A DNA stretch of 64,000 nucleotides from Methylobacterium phyllostachyos (lineage in GTDB: Bacteria > Pseudomonadota > Alphaproteobacteria > Rhizobiales > Beijerinckiaceae), in the NCBI RefSeq assembly GCF_900103445.1, contig NZ_FNHS01000004.1:62001-126000 (forward strand), in the 5' to 3' direction. This document shows positions 10,001-18,866 of this stretch, piece by piece. The notes beneath the pieces are model-generated. The model saw only the letters and a program-made list of their open reading frames with translations, had not been told where the DNA came from and did not search any database. Position 1 is the first letter of the stretch, and each line of letters starts with the position of its first letter. Both the position numbers and the translations under genes were made by a program.

Positions 10001-10376
10001 GTCGATGCCGGAGCGGCCCAAGGCCCGCTCCGCCCGGGAGGATGCCGCGCGTCTCATCGGCGGGCGCCTAGCCGATCCCCGCTGGATCGCCGCGCAGCTC
10101 CGCCACGGCTACCGGGGCGCCCAGGAGCTGGCGCAGGGGCTTGATGCGGTCTTTGTGCTCGCCGCCACCAGCGACGCCGTTACCGATGCCGGGTTCGACC
10201 GTCTCTACGCGGCCTGGATCGCCGACGCCGAGGTGTTCGAGCGCTTGTGTGCTGCCAATCCCGCGGCGACCCGGGCGATCCTGAAGCGCTTCGACGAGGC
10301 CCGCGATCGCGGCCTCTGGCATAGCCGGCGCAACGCCCTGCCAGCCGACGCTCTCCTGCCGGCAGCCGCCGAATGA
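7023..10376 (+). CDS. cobN: Aerobic cobaltochelatase subunit CobN
   Basis: Large subunit (1117 residues) of the ATP-dependent chelatase that inserts cobalt into hydrogenobyrinic acid a,c-diamide. The protein reads as a CobN/BchH/ChlH homologue: an N-terminal MHLVRIDAVSLDEGE with KLVVIRCLGGLDYWRYG, then PALCVGALPVIYPFIVDDPGE, QLGTHGTTEWLPGKAVALSP and the C-terminal RDTFPDTLALIDRA and DVAERDLFDGD regions. I chose the ATG at 7023, where homology begins, over an ATG 28 codons upstream inside cobW. The motor subunits CobS and CobT are not in the window. Its stop overlaps the cobG start by four bases. Confidence 0.96.
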   Translation: MHLVRIDAVSLDEGEAALDLGQEPGDLVVLSFTDSDLAGLARAYAAEPGLPSLRLAKMAKLRHPLSVDVYVERVVAAAKLVVIRCLGGLDYWRYGVERCAEAARAHGVTLAVLPGDDRPDPRLAAFSTDPALADRLDAYFRAGGPDNLRRMLRLLAARTGADLPVEPPRPLPRGFPWCPGCGVLALDQAVALAETAIPLVGLQAEPLALLIVYRSAVLGGETAPFIALTAALRARGIGVLPMAVSSLKEPEAAEAVAQAVRARRPDLVIAATAFSAREDRTDFVLDGAACPVLQAFTVGSARAAWEASSRGLGAADLAMQVALPEFDGRLSGFPISFKEEDAEIAGFAERRAVPYAPGIAALADRAAGWLRLAALPRAERQVAVVLSDYPARGGRAGFAVGLDTPESARSIALDLAAAGYAAGGLPDVGALMAALTEGPADFGVPLAAYAAWFAQVAEPTRSAILDAWGTPEADAACADGAFRFRMVETRTRDAGETPGGGLTLFLQPDRGRDPDRKAGYHDPERVPTHGYLAFHLGLQRRFDVLVQLGTHGTTEWLPGKAVALSPECSPALCVGALPVIYPFIVDDPGEAAPLKRRLGGVALGHLTPAVAGPALSPEAARLRELVEEYSAASVLDPRRAALIARAILDDAAEAGLLEGAGIGADTPMDEALTRLDAHLCDLGETVFRDGLHVFGRAPGDASPAVVESALCERAGLLAALDGRFVPPGPSGSPSRGRADVLPTGRNLTTLDPRAIPSRAAALLGAKAAEAVVTRYLQDEGAYPARIVMDLWASPTLRTGGEDVAHALALMGVRPVWDHASTRVTGFEVLPLAMLDRPRIDVTVRVSGAFRDTFPDTLALIDRAARTVADRDEADDENPLAASRRRGEASARVYGAAPGRYGAGAAAAALDSPWEARADLGRAYLAASAYAYGDREGPDPDFAARIAAADAYLHAFDVAERDLFDGDAAVDAMGGFAAAAALQDARPALYSLDVSMPERPKARSAREDAARLIGGRLADPRWIAAQLRHGYRGAQELAQGLDAVFVLAATSDAVTDAGFDRLYAAWIADAEVFERLCAANPAATRAILKRFDEARDRGLWHSRRNALPADALLPAAAE

Positions 10377-11734
10377 GCCTCCGTCCGCATCGCCGCGCGT
10401 TGCCCGAAGCCCCCACCCGTCGGGGCTGGTGCCCGGGCCTCGCCCGCCCGATGCCGACGGGTGACGGTCTGCTGGCGCGCGTCCATCCGCCTCTCGGGAT
10501 CTTGTCCCTGCGGCAGGCCCGCGCTGTTGCGGAGGGCGCAAGGCGCTTCGGCAACGGCCATCTCGACCTCACCGCCCGGGCCAACCTCCAGATCCGCGGC
10601 GTCACCGAGACGTCCGGCGCTATGCTGGACCGGTTGCTCACCGAGGCCGGGCTCGGCGACCGGCGCCGCGATGGCGGTCCGCAGCGCCTGACGCTTACCA
10701 GCCCCCTCGCCGGCCACGACCCAACCGAATTGATCGACGTGCTGGCGCTCGCCGGCGCAATCGAGACGGCAGCCCTCAGTATCCCCGGCCTGCCGGCCAA
10801 GACCCTGGTGGTGGTCGACGGACGCCCGGATGCGGCTCGACCGGAGGCCGATGTTTCCGTCGTTGCGCGCGATGCCGCACATGTCGCAATCGCGATTCCC
10901 GCCGGAGATGAACGGCCCATCATCGCCGACTGCCGCCTGCAGGACGCGCCGGCCGCCCTGATCTCGCTGCTCGGCGCCCTCGTGCGGACTGGCCGACGCC
11001 GGGCGCACGACCTGTCGGCGGAGGAACAGGCCAGCCTCGTGGCGAGCCTGCGCGCGACGGGGCTGGCCGAGGTGACCGCGCCGCAAGACGGGACGGAGGC
11101 CACCGTGAACGCGCCGGGCCGCGTGCCTTTCGCACCCGCCTGCGGAATCCAGGCGCGGCCCGATCTCCGGATCCTGGCCCTGGACGCCCCCTTCGGCCGC
11201 TGCGGCGCCGAGATCCTCGACCGGGTCGTGGCCACTGCGGAGACCCTTGGTGCGGACGCGATCCGCCTGTCGCCGACGCGCGGTTTCGTCTTGCTCGCCC
11301 GGGTCGATACCCCCACGATGACGGCGCTCGCAGAGCTTGCAGGGGACCTGATCGCGACACCCGACGATCCCCGCCGCAGCATCGATGCCTGCACGGGGGC
11401 CCCGGGCTGCGCCTCGGGCTCGACGTCGACCCTGGCGGATGCCGGGCGCCTCGCCACCCTGTTCCGGCCGCTCGCCCTTCAGGGGCTCCGGGCCCACGTC
11501 TCCGGCTGCGCAAAGGGTTGTGCACGGCCGGGCCCGGCCGACTTGACCCTCGTTGCACGCAACGGCCTCTACGGCATCGTCCTCGACGCCGCCCCGGGCG
11601 ATGAGCCGGCGATACACCTCCCTATCGAGGCGGTTCTGGACCGGTTAGGAAGGGCCAAGACTGTCGGGCTCCCCGCCGCGTTCGCGTCGGATACGGGGTC
11701 GATGGGGTATGGGAGGGACGAAAGACCAGCATGA
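10373..11734 (+). CDS. cobG: Precorrin-3B synthase CobG
   Basis: Oxygen-dependent ring-contraction enzyme that turns precorrin-3A into precorrin-3B, the marker of the aerobic cobalamin route. The 453-residue protein has two sulfite/nitrite-reductase-like ferredoxin halves ([36 protein letters not shown]) and the cluster cysteines in CTGAPGCAS and SGCAKGC, as expected for a 4Fe-4S centre. It starts with an ATGA overlap with cobN and ends with the same overlap with cobH. Its presence implies that this organism makes B12 with oxygen rather than by the anaerobic Cbi route. Confidence 0.95.
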   Translation: MSLRPHRRALPEAPTRRGWCPGLARPMPTGDGLLARVHPPLGILSLRQARAVAEGARRFGNGHLDLTARANLQIRGVTETSGAMLDRLLTEAGLGDRRRDGGPQRLTLTSPLAGHDPTELIDVLALAGAIETAALSIPGLPAKTLVVVDGRPDAARPEADVSVVARDAAHVAIAIPAGDERPIIADCRLQDAPAALISLLGALVRTGRRRAHDLSAEEQASLVASLRATGLAEVTAPQDGTEATVNAPGRVPFAPACGIQARPDLRILALDAPFGRCGAEILDRVVATAETLGADAIRLSPTRGFVLLARVDTPTMTALAELAGDLIATPDDPRRSIDACTGAPGCASGSTSTLADAGRLATLFRPLALQGLRAHVSGCAKGCARPGPADLTLVARNGLYGIVLDAAPGDEPAIHLPIEAVLDRLGRAKTVGLPAAFASDTGSMGYGRDERPA

Positions 11735-12417
11735 GCGCGAGCGAGAATGCCCTGCGCCCGGCAGGATCGGAGACGGCTCGTGAGCCATCCTCCCGCTATG
11801 ACTACATCCGCGACGGCGGCGCGATCTACGCGCGCTCCTTCGCGATGATCCGCGCCGAGGCCGATCTCGCGCGCTGGACGGGGGCGGCCGAGCGCGTCGT
11901 GGTCCGCATGATTCACGCCTGTGGCATGACCGACCTCCCCGCCGAAGTGGAGATGTCGGACGATTTCGCCGCGGCCGGCGTCACCGCGCTCCTGGCCGGA
12001 GCGCCAATCCTGTGCGATGTCCGCATGGTAGCCGACGGCGTCACGCGCGCCCGCCTGCCTGCCGCCAACCCGGTGGTCTGCACGTTGGGCGATCCCCGGG
12101 TGCCCGATCTCGCGCGGGAGCTGGGCACCACCCGGTCGGCCGCCGCCATGGAGCTGTGGCGGGAGCATCTACCCGGCAGCGTGGTGGCGGTGGGCAACGC
12201 GCCGACCGCGCTGTTCCGCCTGCTGGAACTGCTCGATGCGGGCGTGGCCCCGCCGGCCGCCGTGATCGGCATCCCGGTGGGCTTCGTCGGCGCCGCGGAA
12301 TCCAAGGAAGCGCTGGCCCGGGACGGCCGGGTGCCGTTCGTGGTCGTCCACGGGCGGCGTGGCGGCAGCGCCATGACAGCCGCCGCCGTCAACGCCCTCG
12401 CCAGCGAGATCGAGTGA
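11731..12417 (+). CDS. cobH: Precorrin-8X methylmutase CobH
   Basis: Moves a methyl group from C11 to C12 to give hydrogenobyrinic acid. The 228-residue protein shows the family start [23 protein letters not shown], the catalytic His62 in RMIHACGM, the segment [43 protein letters not shown] and the C-terminal [16 protein letters not shown]. Length matches the family. It overlaps cobG by four bases, and its stop shares one base with the cobI ATG (TGATG), a classic coupled junction. Confidence 0.96.
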   Translation: MSASENALRPAGSETAREPSSRYDYIRDGGAIYARSFAMIRAEADLARWTGAAERVVVRMIHACGMTDLPAEVEMSDDFAAAGVTALLAGAPILCDVRMVADGVTRARLPAANPVVCTLGDPRVPDLARELGTTRSAAAMELWREHLPGSVVAVGNAPTALFRLLELLDAGVAPPAAVIGIPVGFVGAAESKEALARDGRVPFVVVHGRRGGSAMTAAAVNALASEIE

Positions 12418-13196
12418 TGGACGGGTTCGAACGCCTCGACACGCCCGCTGAGGATATCCCCGCAGCGGCGGTGACCGGCACGCTCTTCGGCGTCGGGATG
12501 GGCCCGGGCGATCCGGATCTGCTCACGGTCAAGGCGCAGCGCATTCTGATGCGCGCGCCGGTGCTGGTCCATTTCTGCAAGCGGGGGAAGCGCGGCAATG
12601 CCCGCACCATCGCGGACGCGATCCTGCGCGATCCCGCCCGAGAGTTGCCGCTGGCCTATCCCTACACCACCGAGATGCATCCCGAGCACCCGGACTACGT
12701 GGCGGCGCTCGCCGGCTTCTACGACGACGCGGCTGGCCAGTTGGCCGATCACCTTGGCGCCGGGCGCGACGTGGCGATCCTGTCGGAGGGCGATCCGTTC
12801 TTCTACGGCTCGTTCATGCACCTGTGGCGGCGCCTCAAGGACCGCTTTCCCGTGGAGGTGGTCCCGGGCGTCACCGGTATGTCGGGCTGCTGGACCCGGG
12901 CCGGGACGCCGATCACCTGGGGCGACGACGTCCTGACCGTCCTGCCCGCGACCCTGCCGCTCGCCGTTCTCACCGAGCGCCTGCGCGGCACCGACGCCGC
13001 CGTGGTGATGAAGCTCGGCCGCCACCTGCCCAAGGTGCGCGCGGCGCTGGCCGCCGCCGGGCTCCTCGCGCGGGCGGTCTATGTGGAGCGCGGCACGATG
13101 GCGGGTGAGCGTGTCGTCATGCTGGCCGACAAGGCCGACGACGACGCACCGTATTTCTCCATGGTGTTGCTGCCCGGCGAGGGGCGCCGGCCGTGA
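12417..13196 (+). CDS. cobI: Precorrin-2 C20-methyltransferase CobI
   Basis: SAM-dependent tetrapyrrole methylase of 259 residues that methylates precorrin-2 at C20. The N-terminal GVGMGPGDPDLLTVKAQRIL is the standard methylase motif; LSEGDPFFYGSFMHLWRRL and EVVPGVTGMSGCW are typical of CobI/CbiL, and VMKLGRHLPKVRAAL follows. I chose the ATG at 12417, which overlaps the cobH stop by one base; a GTG one codon upstream is also possible. The stop overlaps the GTG of cobJ. Confidence 0.95.
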   Translation: MDGFERLDTPAEDIPAAAVTGTLFGVGMGPGDPDLLTVKAQRILMRAPVLVHFCKRGKRGNARTIADAILRDPARELPLAYPYTTEMHPEHPDYVAALAGFYDDAAGQLADHLGAGRDVAILSEGDPFFYGSFMHLWRRLKDRFPVEVVPGVTGMSGCWTRAGTPITWGDDVLTVLPATLPLAVLTERLRGTDAAVVMKLGRHLPKVRAALAAAGLLARAVYVERGTMAGERVVMLADKADDDAPYFSMVLLPGEGRRP

Positions 13197-13951
13197 CCGG
13201 GAGCCTCGCGATCATCGGCCTCGGTCCGGGCGATGCGAGCCTGCTGACCGAATCCGCCCGCCGGGCGCTGGACGCTGCGGAGGAACTCGTCGGCTACTAC
13301 CCTTACGTTGCCCGCGTGCCCGAGCGGCCGGGCCTGAACCGGCATGCGAGCGACAACCGCGTCGAGGTCGATCGCGCCCGCGAGGCCCTTCGCCTCGCCG
13401 CGGCGGGCCGGCGAGTCGCCGTCGTCTCGGGCGGCGATCCGGGCGTCTTCGCCATGGCGGCGGCGGTGTTCGAGGCGGTGGAGCACGGCGAGCCCGGGTG
13501 GCGCGACCTCACCATCACAGTCGAGCCCGGGATCACCGCGATGCTGGCGGCAGCGGCCCGGCTCGGCGCACCGCTCGGCGCCGATTTCTGCGCCCTGTCG
13601 CTCTCCGACAACCTGAAGCCCTGGCCGGTGGTCACAGCCCGGTTGGACGCGGTGCTGCGCGCCGACCTCGTCGTCGCGCTCTACAACCCGATCTCGGTTG
13701 CCCGGCCCTGGCAGCTCGGTGCGGCGTTCCAGCTCGCGGCGGGGATCCGCCCGCCCGAGACGCCGGTGATGTTCGCCCGCGCGATCAGCCGGCCCGACGA
13801 GGCGATCCGGGTGACGACGCTTGCCGAGGCACCGCAGGTGCCGGCCGACATGGCAACCCTGGTGATCCTCGGCGCCTCGACCACGCGGCTGATCCCCCGC
13901 GCGGGCCGTGTCCCCTTCGTCTACACCTCGCGCAAGGTCGAGGCGGCGTGA
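13193..13951 (+). CDS. cobJ: Precorrin-3B C17-methyltransferase CobJ
   Basis: SAM-dependent methylase of 252 residues acting after CobG in ring contraction. The motifs IIGLGPGDASLLTESARRAL, VGYYPYVARVPE, VVSGGDPGVFAMAAAVFEA, ALSLSDNLKPWPV and ALYNPISVARPWQ identify CobJ/CbiH. Start is GTG at 13193, overlapping the cobI stop by four bases. Its last 31 bases overlap the 3' end of cobK on the opposite strand, the only break in the co-directional run of the cob operon. Confidence 0.95.
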   Translation: MTGSLAIIGLGPGDASLLTESARRALDAAEELVGYYPYVARVPERPGLNRHASDNRVEVDRAREALRLAAAGRRVAVVSGGDPGVFAMAAAVFEAVEHGEPGWRDLTITVEPGITAMLAAAARLGAPLGADFCALSLSDNLKPWPVVTARLDAVLRADLVVALYNPISVARPWQLGAAFQLAAGIRPPETPVMFARAISRPDEAIRVTTLAEAPQVPADMATLVILGASTTRLIPRAGRVPFVYTSRKVEAA

Positions 13952-14700
13952 ACGTCTGTGTCCAGCCAGCGGAGCACGCCGGCCGCGTCGGCGACGCTCG
14001 GTACGGCGGGCTTGTCCGGCCGGCGCACCATGACCACCGGAATCGCCAGGGCGCGCGCCGCCGCGATCTTGCCGTAGGTCGCCGCCCCGCCGGAATTCTT
14101 GCTGACTACGATCTCAATGCCGGCGGACCGCATCAGCGCGGCCTCGGCCTCTGCATTGAAGGGGCCCCTGGCCTCGATAGCGGTGAGGTGGGGCACCGGC
14201 AGCACGTCTCCGAGCGGCTCGACCGTGCGCGCCCAGTAGGCGTGCTGCGGTGCCGCCGCGAAAGCGCCCGCCTCCTGTCGGCCGATCGTCAGGAACACGC
14301 GGCGAGGATCGGGGCCGAGCGCCGAGACGGCGGCCTCGACGCCCTCGACCTCCGTCCAGAAGTCGCCCGGTGCGGGGCTCCAGGCCGGGCGGCGGATCGC
14401 CAGCAGCGGGATCCCGGCCCACGCCGCCGCGCGGGCGGCGTTGGACGAGATTCGGGCGGCAAAGGGATGCGTGGCGTCGATCAGGCGGTCGAATTGTTCC
14501 ACGCTCAGGTAGCGTGCGAGGCCTTCGGCGCCCCCGAACCCGCCGATACGCGTCGGGACCGGCTCGCGCTTCGGCGCGCTGGTTCGGCCAGCCAGAGACA
14601 GCATCACGGACAGGTCGTCCCGCCCGGCCAGCGCGCGTGCCAGGGCGCTCGCCTCGCCGGTTCCGCCGAGGATCAGGATCCGCCGAACTCTGTCGTTCAT
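13921..14700 (-). CDS. cobK: Precorrin-6A reductase CobK
   Basis: NADPH-dependent reductase of 259 residues that makes precorrin-6B. The Rossmann start RRILILGGTGEASALARAL, the conserved DATHPFAARISSNAARAA and the late motif VSKNSGGAATYGKIAAAR are diagnostic for CobK/CbiJ. I chose the ATG at 14700; the frame continues 25 codons upstream into cobL, which is antisense overlap. This gene runs against the rest of the operon, tail-to-tail with cobJ (31-base overlap) and head-to-head with cobL, with only 13 bases between start codons. Confidence 0.94.
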   Translation of the reverse strand: MNDRVRRILILGGTGEASALARALAGRDDLSVMLSLAGRTSAPKREPVPTRIGGFGGAEGLARYLSVEQFDRLIDATHPFAARISSNAARAAAWAGIPLLAIRRPAWSPAPGDFWTEVEGVEAAVSALGPDPRRVFLTIGRQEAGAFAAAPQHAYWARTVEPLGDVLPVPHLTAIEARGPFNAEAEAALMRSAGIEIVVSKNSGGAATYGKIAAARALAIPVVMVRRPDKPAVPSVADAAGVLRWLDTDVHAASTLREV

Positions 14701-14713
14701 GGGAGCTTTGTCC

Positions 14714-15946
14714 ATGAGCGGTGAACCCCTGTCGAGCCCGCCCGCGGCCGGGCGCTGGCTGTCCATTGTCGGCATCGGCGAGGATGGGCGGTCCGGCCTC
14801 GCGCCCGCTGCGGCCGCTGCGCTCGATGCCGCCCGCGTCGTCTATGGCGGCCGGCGTCATTTCGCGCTGGCCGGCCCCCTCGACGCCGAGACGCGGCTCT
14901 GGCCGAGCCCGATCCATGCGGCCTATCCGGATATCCTCGCCCGCCGCGGCGCGCCCACCTGCATCCTGGCGACCGGCGATCCGTTCCATTACGGCATCGG
15001 CGCCGAAATCGCCCGGCTCGTGCCAGCGGCCGAGATCCGCGCTTTCCCGCAGCCCTCTGCGTTCAGCCTCGCTTGCGCGCGCCTCGGCTGGCCGCTGGCG
15101 GAATGCGGCCTCGTCACCCTCCATGGCCGGGCGCTCGCTCGGATCGTCCCCCATCTCCAGCCAGGGGCGCGGCTCCTGGCCTTGTCGTGGGACGCATCCA
15201 CGCCGGCGGCGTTGGCCAGCCTGCTGGCCGAGCGCGGCTTCGGCGCGTCCACGCTGACGGTGCTGGAGGCGATGGGCGGCCCGCGCGAGCGCGTTCGGAC
15301 GACGCGCGCCGACGCCTTCGCCATCGACGGAATCGATCCGCTGAATACCGTGGCGATCGCGATCGCCGGGGCGGGCCACGCGCTGCCCTTGGCGCCGGGC
15401 CTCGACGATACCCTGTTCGAGAATGACGGGCAGCTCACCAAGGCCGAGATCCGGGCGCTGACCCTCGCGGCCTTGCGGCCCCATCCGGGTCTGCACCTGT
15501 GGGATATCGGGGGCGGCGCGGGATCAGTTTCCATCGAGTGGATGCTGCGTCATCCAAGCCTGCGCGCCACCGCCATCGAAGCGCGGCCCGAGCGGGCAGA
15601 GCGCATCCGGCGCAATGCCGAGGCCCTCGGCGCCCCGGACCTCACCGTTGTGACCGGCGCGGCACCGGACGCGCTGGTCGGCCTGCCCGAACCCGATGCG
15701 GTGTTCATCGGCGGCGGCGTCTCGGAGCCCGGCGTCCTGCCGACGGCCCTGGAGGCCCTCCGGCCGGGCGGGCATTGTGTCGCCAACGCGGTGACCCTCG
15801 AAGGCGAGGCCACCCTGCTCGCTGCCTTCGCGGCACAGGGCGGCAGCTTGCGGCGCTTCTCCGTGGACCGGGCGAGCCCGGTGGGCGGCCTGCATGGCTG
15901 GCGGCCCGCCATGCCGGTGACCCAATGGGCCTGGACCAAGCCATGA
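14714..15946 (+). CDS. cobL: Precorrin-6Y C5,15-methyltransferase (decarboxylating) CobL
   Basis: Bifunctional 410-residue enzyme that methylates C5 and C15 and removes the C12 acetate carboxyl. Residues 1 to about 210 are the CbiE-like methylase (LSIVGIGEDGRSGLAPAA, ILATGDPFHYGIGA, FPQPSAFSLACARLGWPL); from about 235 onwards is the CbiT-like Rossmann methylase with KAEIRALTLAALRP and the SAM loop DIGGGAGSVSIEW. The ATG at 14714 has GGGAG at 14701-14705. Only 13 bases separate it from the cobK start, so its expression needs a local promoter or read-through from cobJ across cobK. Confidence 0.95.
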   Translation: MSGEPLSSPPAAGRWLSIVGIGEDGRSGLAPAAAAALDAARVVYGGRRHFALAGPLDAETRLWPSPIHAAYPDILARRGAPTCILATGDPFHYGIGAEIARLVPAAEIRAFPQPSAFSLACARLGWPLAECGLVTLHGRALARIVPHLQPGARLLALSWDASTPAALASLLAERGFGASTLTVLEAMGGPRERVRTTRADAFAIDGIDPLNTVAIAIAGAGHALPLAPGLDDTLFENDGQLTKAEIRALTLAALRPHPGLHLWDIGGGAGSVSIEWMLRHPSLRATAIEARPERAERIRRNAEALGAPDLTVVTGAAPDALVGLPEPDAVFIGGGVSEPGVLPTALEALRPGGHCVANAVTLEGEATLLAAFAAQGGSLRRFSVDRASPVGGLHGWRPAMPVTQWAWTKP

Positions 15947-16347
15947 CCGGCCCCCTCGTCGCCGGCATCGGCTTCCGCCGCGGCACAGATGCGGACGAGA
16001 TCGCGGCGCTGATCGCGCGCGCGCTCGGTGAGCTCGGCGCCGCGTACGGCGATCTGATCGCGGTTGCCACCGCCGCCGACCGGGCCGCGGAGCCAGCACT
16101 CGCCGAGGCGGCGGCGCGCTTCGATCTGGCCCCCTGCCCCGTCGCCCCGGAGGCGCTGACCGCCCGGGACGCCGAACTCGTTACCCGCTCCGCCCGGATC
16201 GAGCATCTTCGCGGGATAGGCTCCCTGGCCGAGGCCGCTGCCCTGGCGGCGGCCGGTCCGGGGAGTCGCCTCGCCCTCCCCCGGATCGCGAGCGGCGGCG
16301 CCACCTGCGCGCTGGCCGTCCGCCAGACCACGGCGCCCGCAGCATGA
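15943..16347 (+). CDS. cobE: CobE, cobalamin biosynthesis protein (CbiG C-terminal type)
   Basis: A 134-residue protein matching CobE and the C-terminal domain of Cbi[24 protein letters not shown] near the start, [20 protein letters not shown] in the middle and a late [19 protein letters not shown]. The exact reaction of CobE in the aerobic route is not settled; it is required genetically in Pseudomonas denitrificans. Starts with an ATGA overlap with cobL and ends with an ATGA overlap with cobM, so it is certainly translated as part of the operon. Confidence 0.9.
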   Translation: MTGPLVAGIGFRRGTDADEIAALIARALGELGAAYGDLIAVATAADRAAEPALAEAAARFDLAPCPVAPEALTARDAELVTRSARIEHLRGIGSLAEAAALAAAGPGSRLALPRIASGGATCALAVRQTTAPAA

Positions 16348-17120
16348 CCGTGCATTTCATCGGCGCCGGCCCCGGCGCGGCAGACCTCATCACCCTACGC
16401 GGCCGGGACCGCATCGCGGCCTGCCCGGTCTGCCTCTATGCCGGTTCCCTGGTAGCCCCGGAGATCCTCGGCTGGTGCCCGCCCGGCGCGCGGATCGTCG
16501 ACACCGCGCCGCTCGACCTCGACGCCATCGTGGCGGAAATCGCGGCCGCCCACGCCGCCGGCCAGGACGTGGCGCGGCTGCATTCGGGGGATCTGTCCAT
16601 CTGGAGCGCGCTGGCCGAGCAGATGCGCCGGCTCGACGCGTTGGGCATCCCCTACACGGTGACGCCCGGCGTCCCGGCCTTCGCGGCGGCGGCGGCACTG
16701 CTGCGGCGGGAGCTGACCGTGCCCGGCGTGGCGCAATCCGTGGTCCTCACCCGCACCTCCGGCCGGGCCAGCGCCATGCCGGACCGCGAGACCCTGACGG
16801 CCTTCGCGGCGACGGGCGCGACGCTGGCGATTCACCTCTCGATCCACGTGGTCGAGCGGGTCGCGGCCGAGCTGATCCCGTTCTACGGGCCGTCCTGTCC
16901 GGCGGCGGCGGTATTCCGCGCATCTTGGCCCGACGAGCAGGTGCTGACGGCCGACCTCGCCACCCTGCCGGCGCGGGTCGCGGAAGCCGGACTCGAACGC
17001 ACGGCCCTGATCCTGGTCGGCCCGGCGCTCGGCGCCGAGACATTTCGCGAGAGTGCCCTCTACGCACCCGACTACGACCGGCGCTACCGGCCTGGTGGCA
17101 CAGCGGGCGGGCGGACGTGA
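16344..17120 (+). CDS. cobM: Precorrin-4 C11-methyltransferase CobM
   Basis: SAM-dependent methylase of 258 residues. The family start [20 protein letters not shown], the segment [35 protein letters not shown] and the repeat-rich [20 protein letters not shown] with [14 protein letters not shown] identify CobM/CbiF. It overlaps cobE and cobB by four bases each. Its product, precorrin-5, would be the substrate for CobF, which is not present in this window. Confidence 0.96.
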   Translation: MTVHFIGAGPGAADLITLRGRDRIAACPVCLYAGSLVAPEILGWCPPGARIVDTAPLDLDAIVAEIAAAHAAGQDVARLHSGDLSIWSALAEQMRRLDALGIPYTVTPGVPAFAAAAALLRRELTVPGVAQSVVLTRTSGRASAMPDRETLTAFAATGATLAIHLSIHVVERVAAELIPFYGPSCPAAAVFRASWPDEQVLTADLATLPARVAEAGLERTALILVGPALGAETFRESALYAPDYDRRYRPGGTAGGRT

Positions 17121-18436
17121 GTGCTCCCGGTCTCCTCGTGGCGGCACCGCGCTCAAGCTCGGGCAAGACCACGGTGACGCTCGCCCTCATGCGGGCTCTG
17201 ACCCGAAGGGGCCTGCGCGTGCGCCCCGCCAAGTGCGGCCCGGACTACATCGATCCAGCGTTCCATCAGGCAGCGACGGGTCGGCCGAGCTTCAACCTCG
17301 ACAGCTTCGCCATGGCGCCGCCCCTGCTCGATGCCCTGGCCCGCGCGACGACGGACGATGCCGACATCGTGATCGCCGAAGGCTCCATGGGTCTGTTCGA
17401 CGGGGTCCGGGCCGCGGAGAGCCGGACCGGGGCCAACGCCGACATCGCGGCGCGCTACGGTTGGCCGGTGGTGCTGGTGGTGGATGTCTCCGGCGCGGCT
17501 CAATCGGCCGCCGCGGTGGCGCTGGGCTGCAAGCTCTACGATCCACGGGTGCGGATCGCCGGCGTCATCCTGAACAAGGTGGCGAGTGCGCGACACCGCC
17601 GCCTCGTGGAGGCCGGGATGGCGCGGGTCGGGCTTCCAGTGCTCGGCGCGCTGATGCGCGACGCGCAGCTCGTCCTGCCAGAGCGCCATCTCGGCCTCGT
17701 TCAGGCCGGCGAGACAGCCGACTTGGAGGCGCGCCTCGACCGGCTTGCCGATCTTGCGGTGGCGGGGATCGACCTCGACGCCATCATCGCAGGGGCGGGT
17801 GGCGCCATGCCGGCCTCTGGGGGGGCGCTTCCCATGCCTCCGGGCCAACGCATCGCGGTGGCCCAGGACGCGGCCTTCAGCTTCCTCTACCCGCATCTTG
17901 AAGCCGGCTGGCGCATGGCGGGCGCCGAGCTGATCCCGTTCTCCCCCCTGTCGGACGAAGCGCCGCCGGATGGCTGTGACGTGTGCTGGCTGCCGGGCGG
18001 CTACCCCGAATTGCATGCGGGCCGACTGGCCGGCGCTGATCGATTCCTGTCGGGCCTGCGGGCTTTCGCGGCCACCCGCCCGGTGCACGGCGAGTGCGGC
18101 GGCTACATGGTCCTCGGCGACACGCTGGAGGATGCCGAGGGAACGACGCACGCCATGGCGGGCCTGCTGCCGGTGGCGACGTCGTATCGCCGGCGGAAGC
18201 TCCATCTCGGGTATCGGGTCGCGCGCCTGTGCGGGGACGGTCTGCTCGGACGGCGCGGCGCGCGGCTGATCGGTCACGAATTCCACTACGCCAGCGAACT
18301 CTCGCCGGCCGCCCCCGCGCCGACTGCCCTGGCCCAGGTGACGGACGCGGAAGGGTCCGATCTCGGCTTCGCCGGGCACCGGATCGGCACCGTGACGGGG
18401 AGCTTCTTCCATTACATCGCCGCGGATCCCGCCTAG
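17117..18436 (+). CDS. cobB: Cobyrinate/hydrogenobyrinate a,c-diamide synthase CobB
   Basis: Glutamine- and ATP-dependent amidase of 439 residues that amidates the a and c side chains, giving the CobN substrate. Residues about 5-200 are the P-loop domain ([46 protein letters not shown]); the C-terminal glutamine amidotransferase has its Cys in [13 protein letters not shown] and a late His in IGHEFHYA. Start is GTG at 17117, overlapping the cobM stop. It is the last gene of the run; a repeat-bearing gap follows. Confidence 0.95.
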   Translation: MSAPGLLVAAPRSSSGKTTVTLALMRALTRRGLRVRPAKCGPDYIDPAFHQAATGRPSFNLDSFAMAPPLLDALARATTDDADIVIAEGSMGLFDGVRAAESRTGANADIAARYGWPVVLVVDVSGAAQSAAAVALGCKLYDPRVRIAGVILNKVASARHRRLVEAGMARVGLPVLGALMRDAQLVLPERHLGLVQAGETADLEARLDRLADLAVAGIDLDAIIAGAGGAMPASGGALPMPPGQRIAVAQDAAFSFLYPHLEAGWRMAGAELIPFSPLSDEAPPDGCDVCWLPGGYPELHAGRLAGADRFLSGLRAFAATRPVHGECGGYMVLGDTLEDAEGTTHAMAGLLPVATSYRRRKLHLGYRVARLCGDGLLGRRGARLIGHEFHYASELSPAAPAPTALAQVTDAEGSDLGFAGHRIGTVTGSFFHYIAADPA

Positions 18437-18590
18437 AGCGCTCTCCGCCGACGGGGATACCGGTTTGGCGCAAGAGGGCGCGTTAAAGCCAAGGCTTAGG
18501 GTCGTGCCAGATTGCAAGCCGATCGGGTGCGGTTCTAGCGCTCTCCCCCTGCCACGGGGACACCGCTTCGGCGCGGAGGAACCCGGCACA
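18435..18590. repeat. Two imperfect direct copies of a ~45-bp element
   Basis: Copy 1 (18437-18481) begins agcgctctccgccgac, continues ggggataccggtttggcgc; copy 2 (about 18538-18583) begins agcgctctccccctgcc, continues cggggacaccgcttcggcgc. The shared core is agcgctctcc, then cggggAtAccg-type spacing, then cggcgc-like ends. This looks like a dispersed intergenic repeat rather than coding sequence. The number of copies elsewhere cannot be judged from the window. Confidence 0.5.
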
Positions 18591-18866
18591 ACCCGGATTC
18601 AGAGCAACGCGCGGTTGCGATAAGCACGGCACTAGCCAGCGCTCGATCGCTTTCACCGCGCCACGTCTTCCCAGGGTAGGAGCGCAGCGAGCCTTCAAGA
18701 AGGACTCCAGGGATTTCAGTGGACTCTTGAGGTCCCTTCCGAGGCCTCCGCTGCCGAAGGTTCAGGGAGTGAGCTGTACAGCCGGTCGGAGGCTTCGAGT
18801 CTGTCGTGCACCGGCCGCGATGCGATCGAGCACGGCTCGGAGCACGTCTCGAACTGGGCCTGCGTC
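18437..18866. other. Intergenic region after cobB
   Basis: About 430 bases between cobB and the 3' end of the XRE regulator gene. It holds the two related repeat copies described separately and short open frames without recognisable protein features. No clear terminator with a T-run was seen. Confidence 0.6.

Noticed and set aside
18483-18698. Short minus-strand frame after cobB
   Set aside because: It runs through the repeat copy and shows no protein features.
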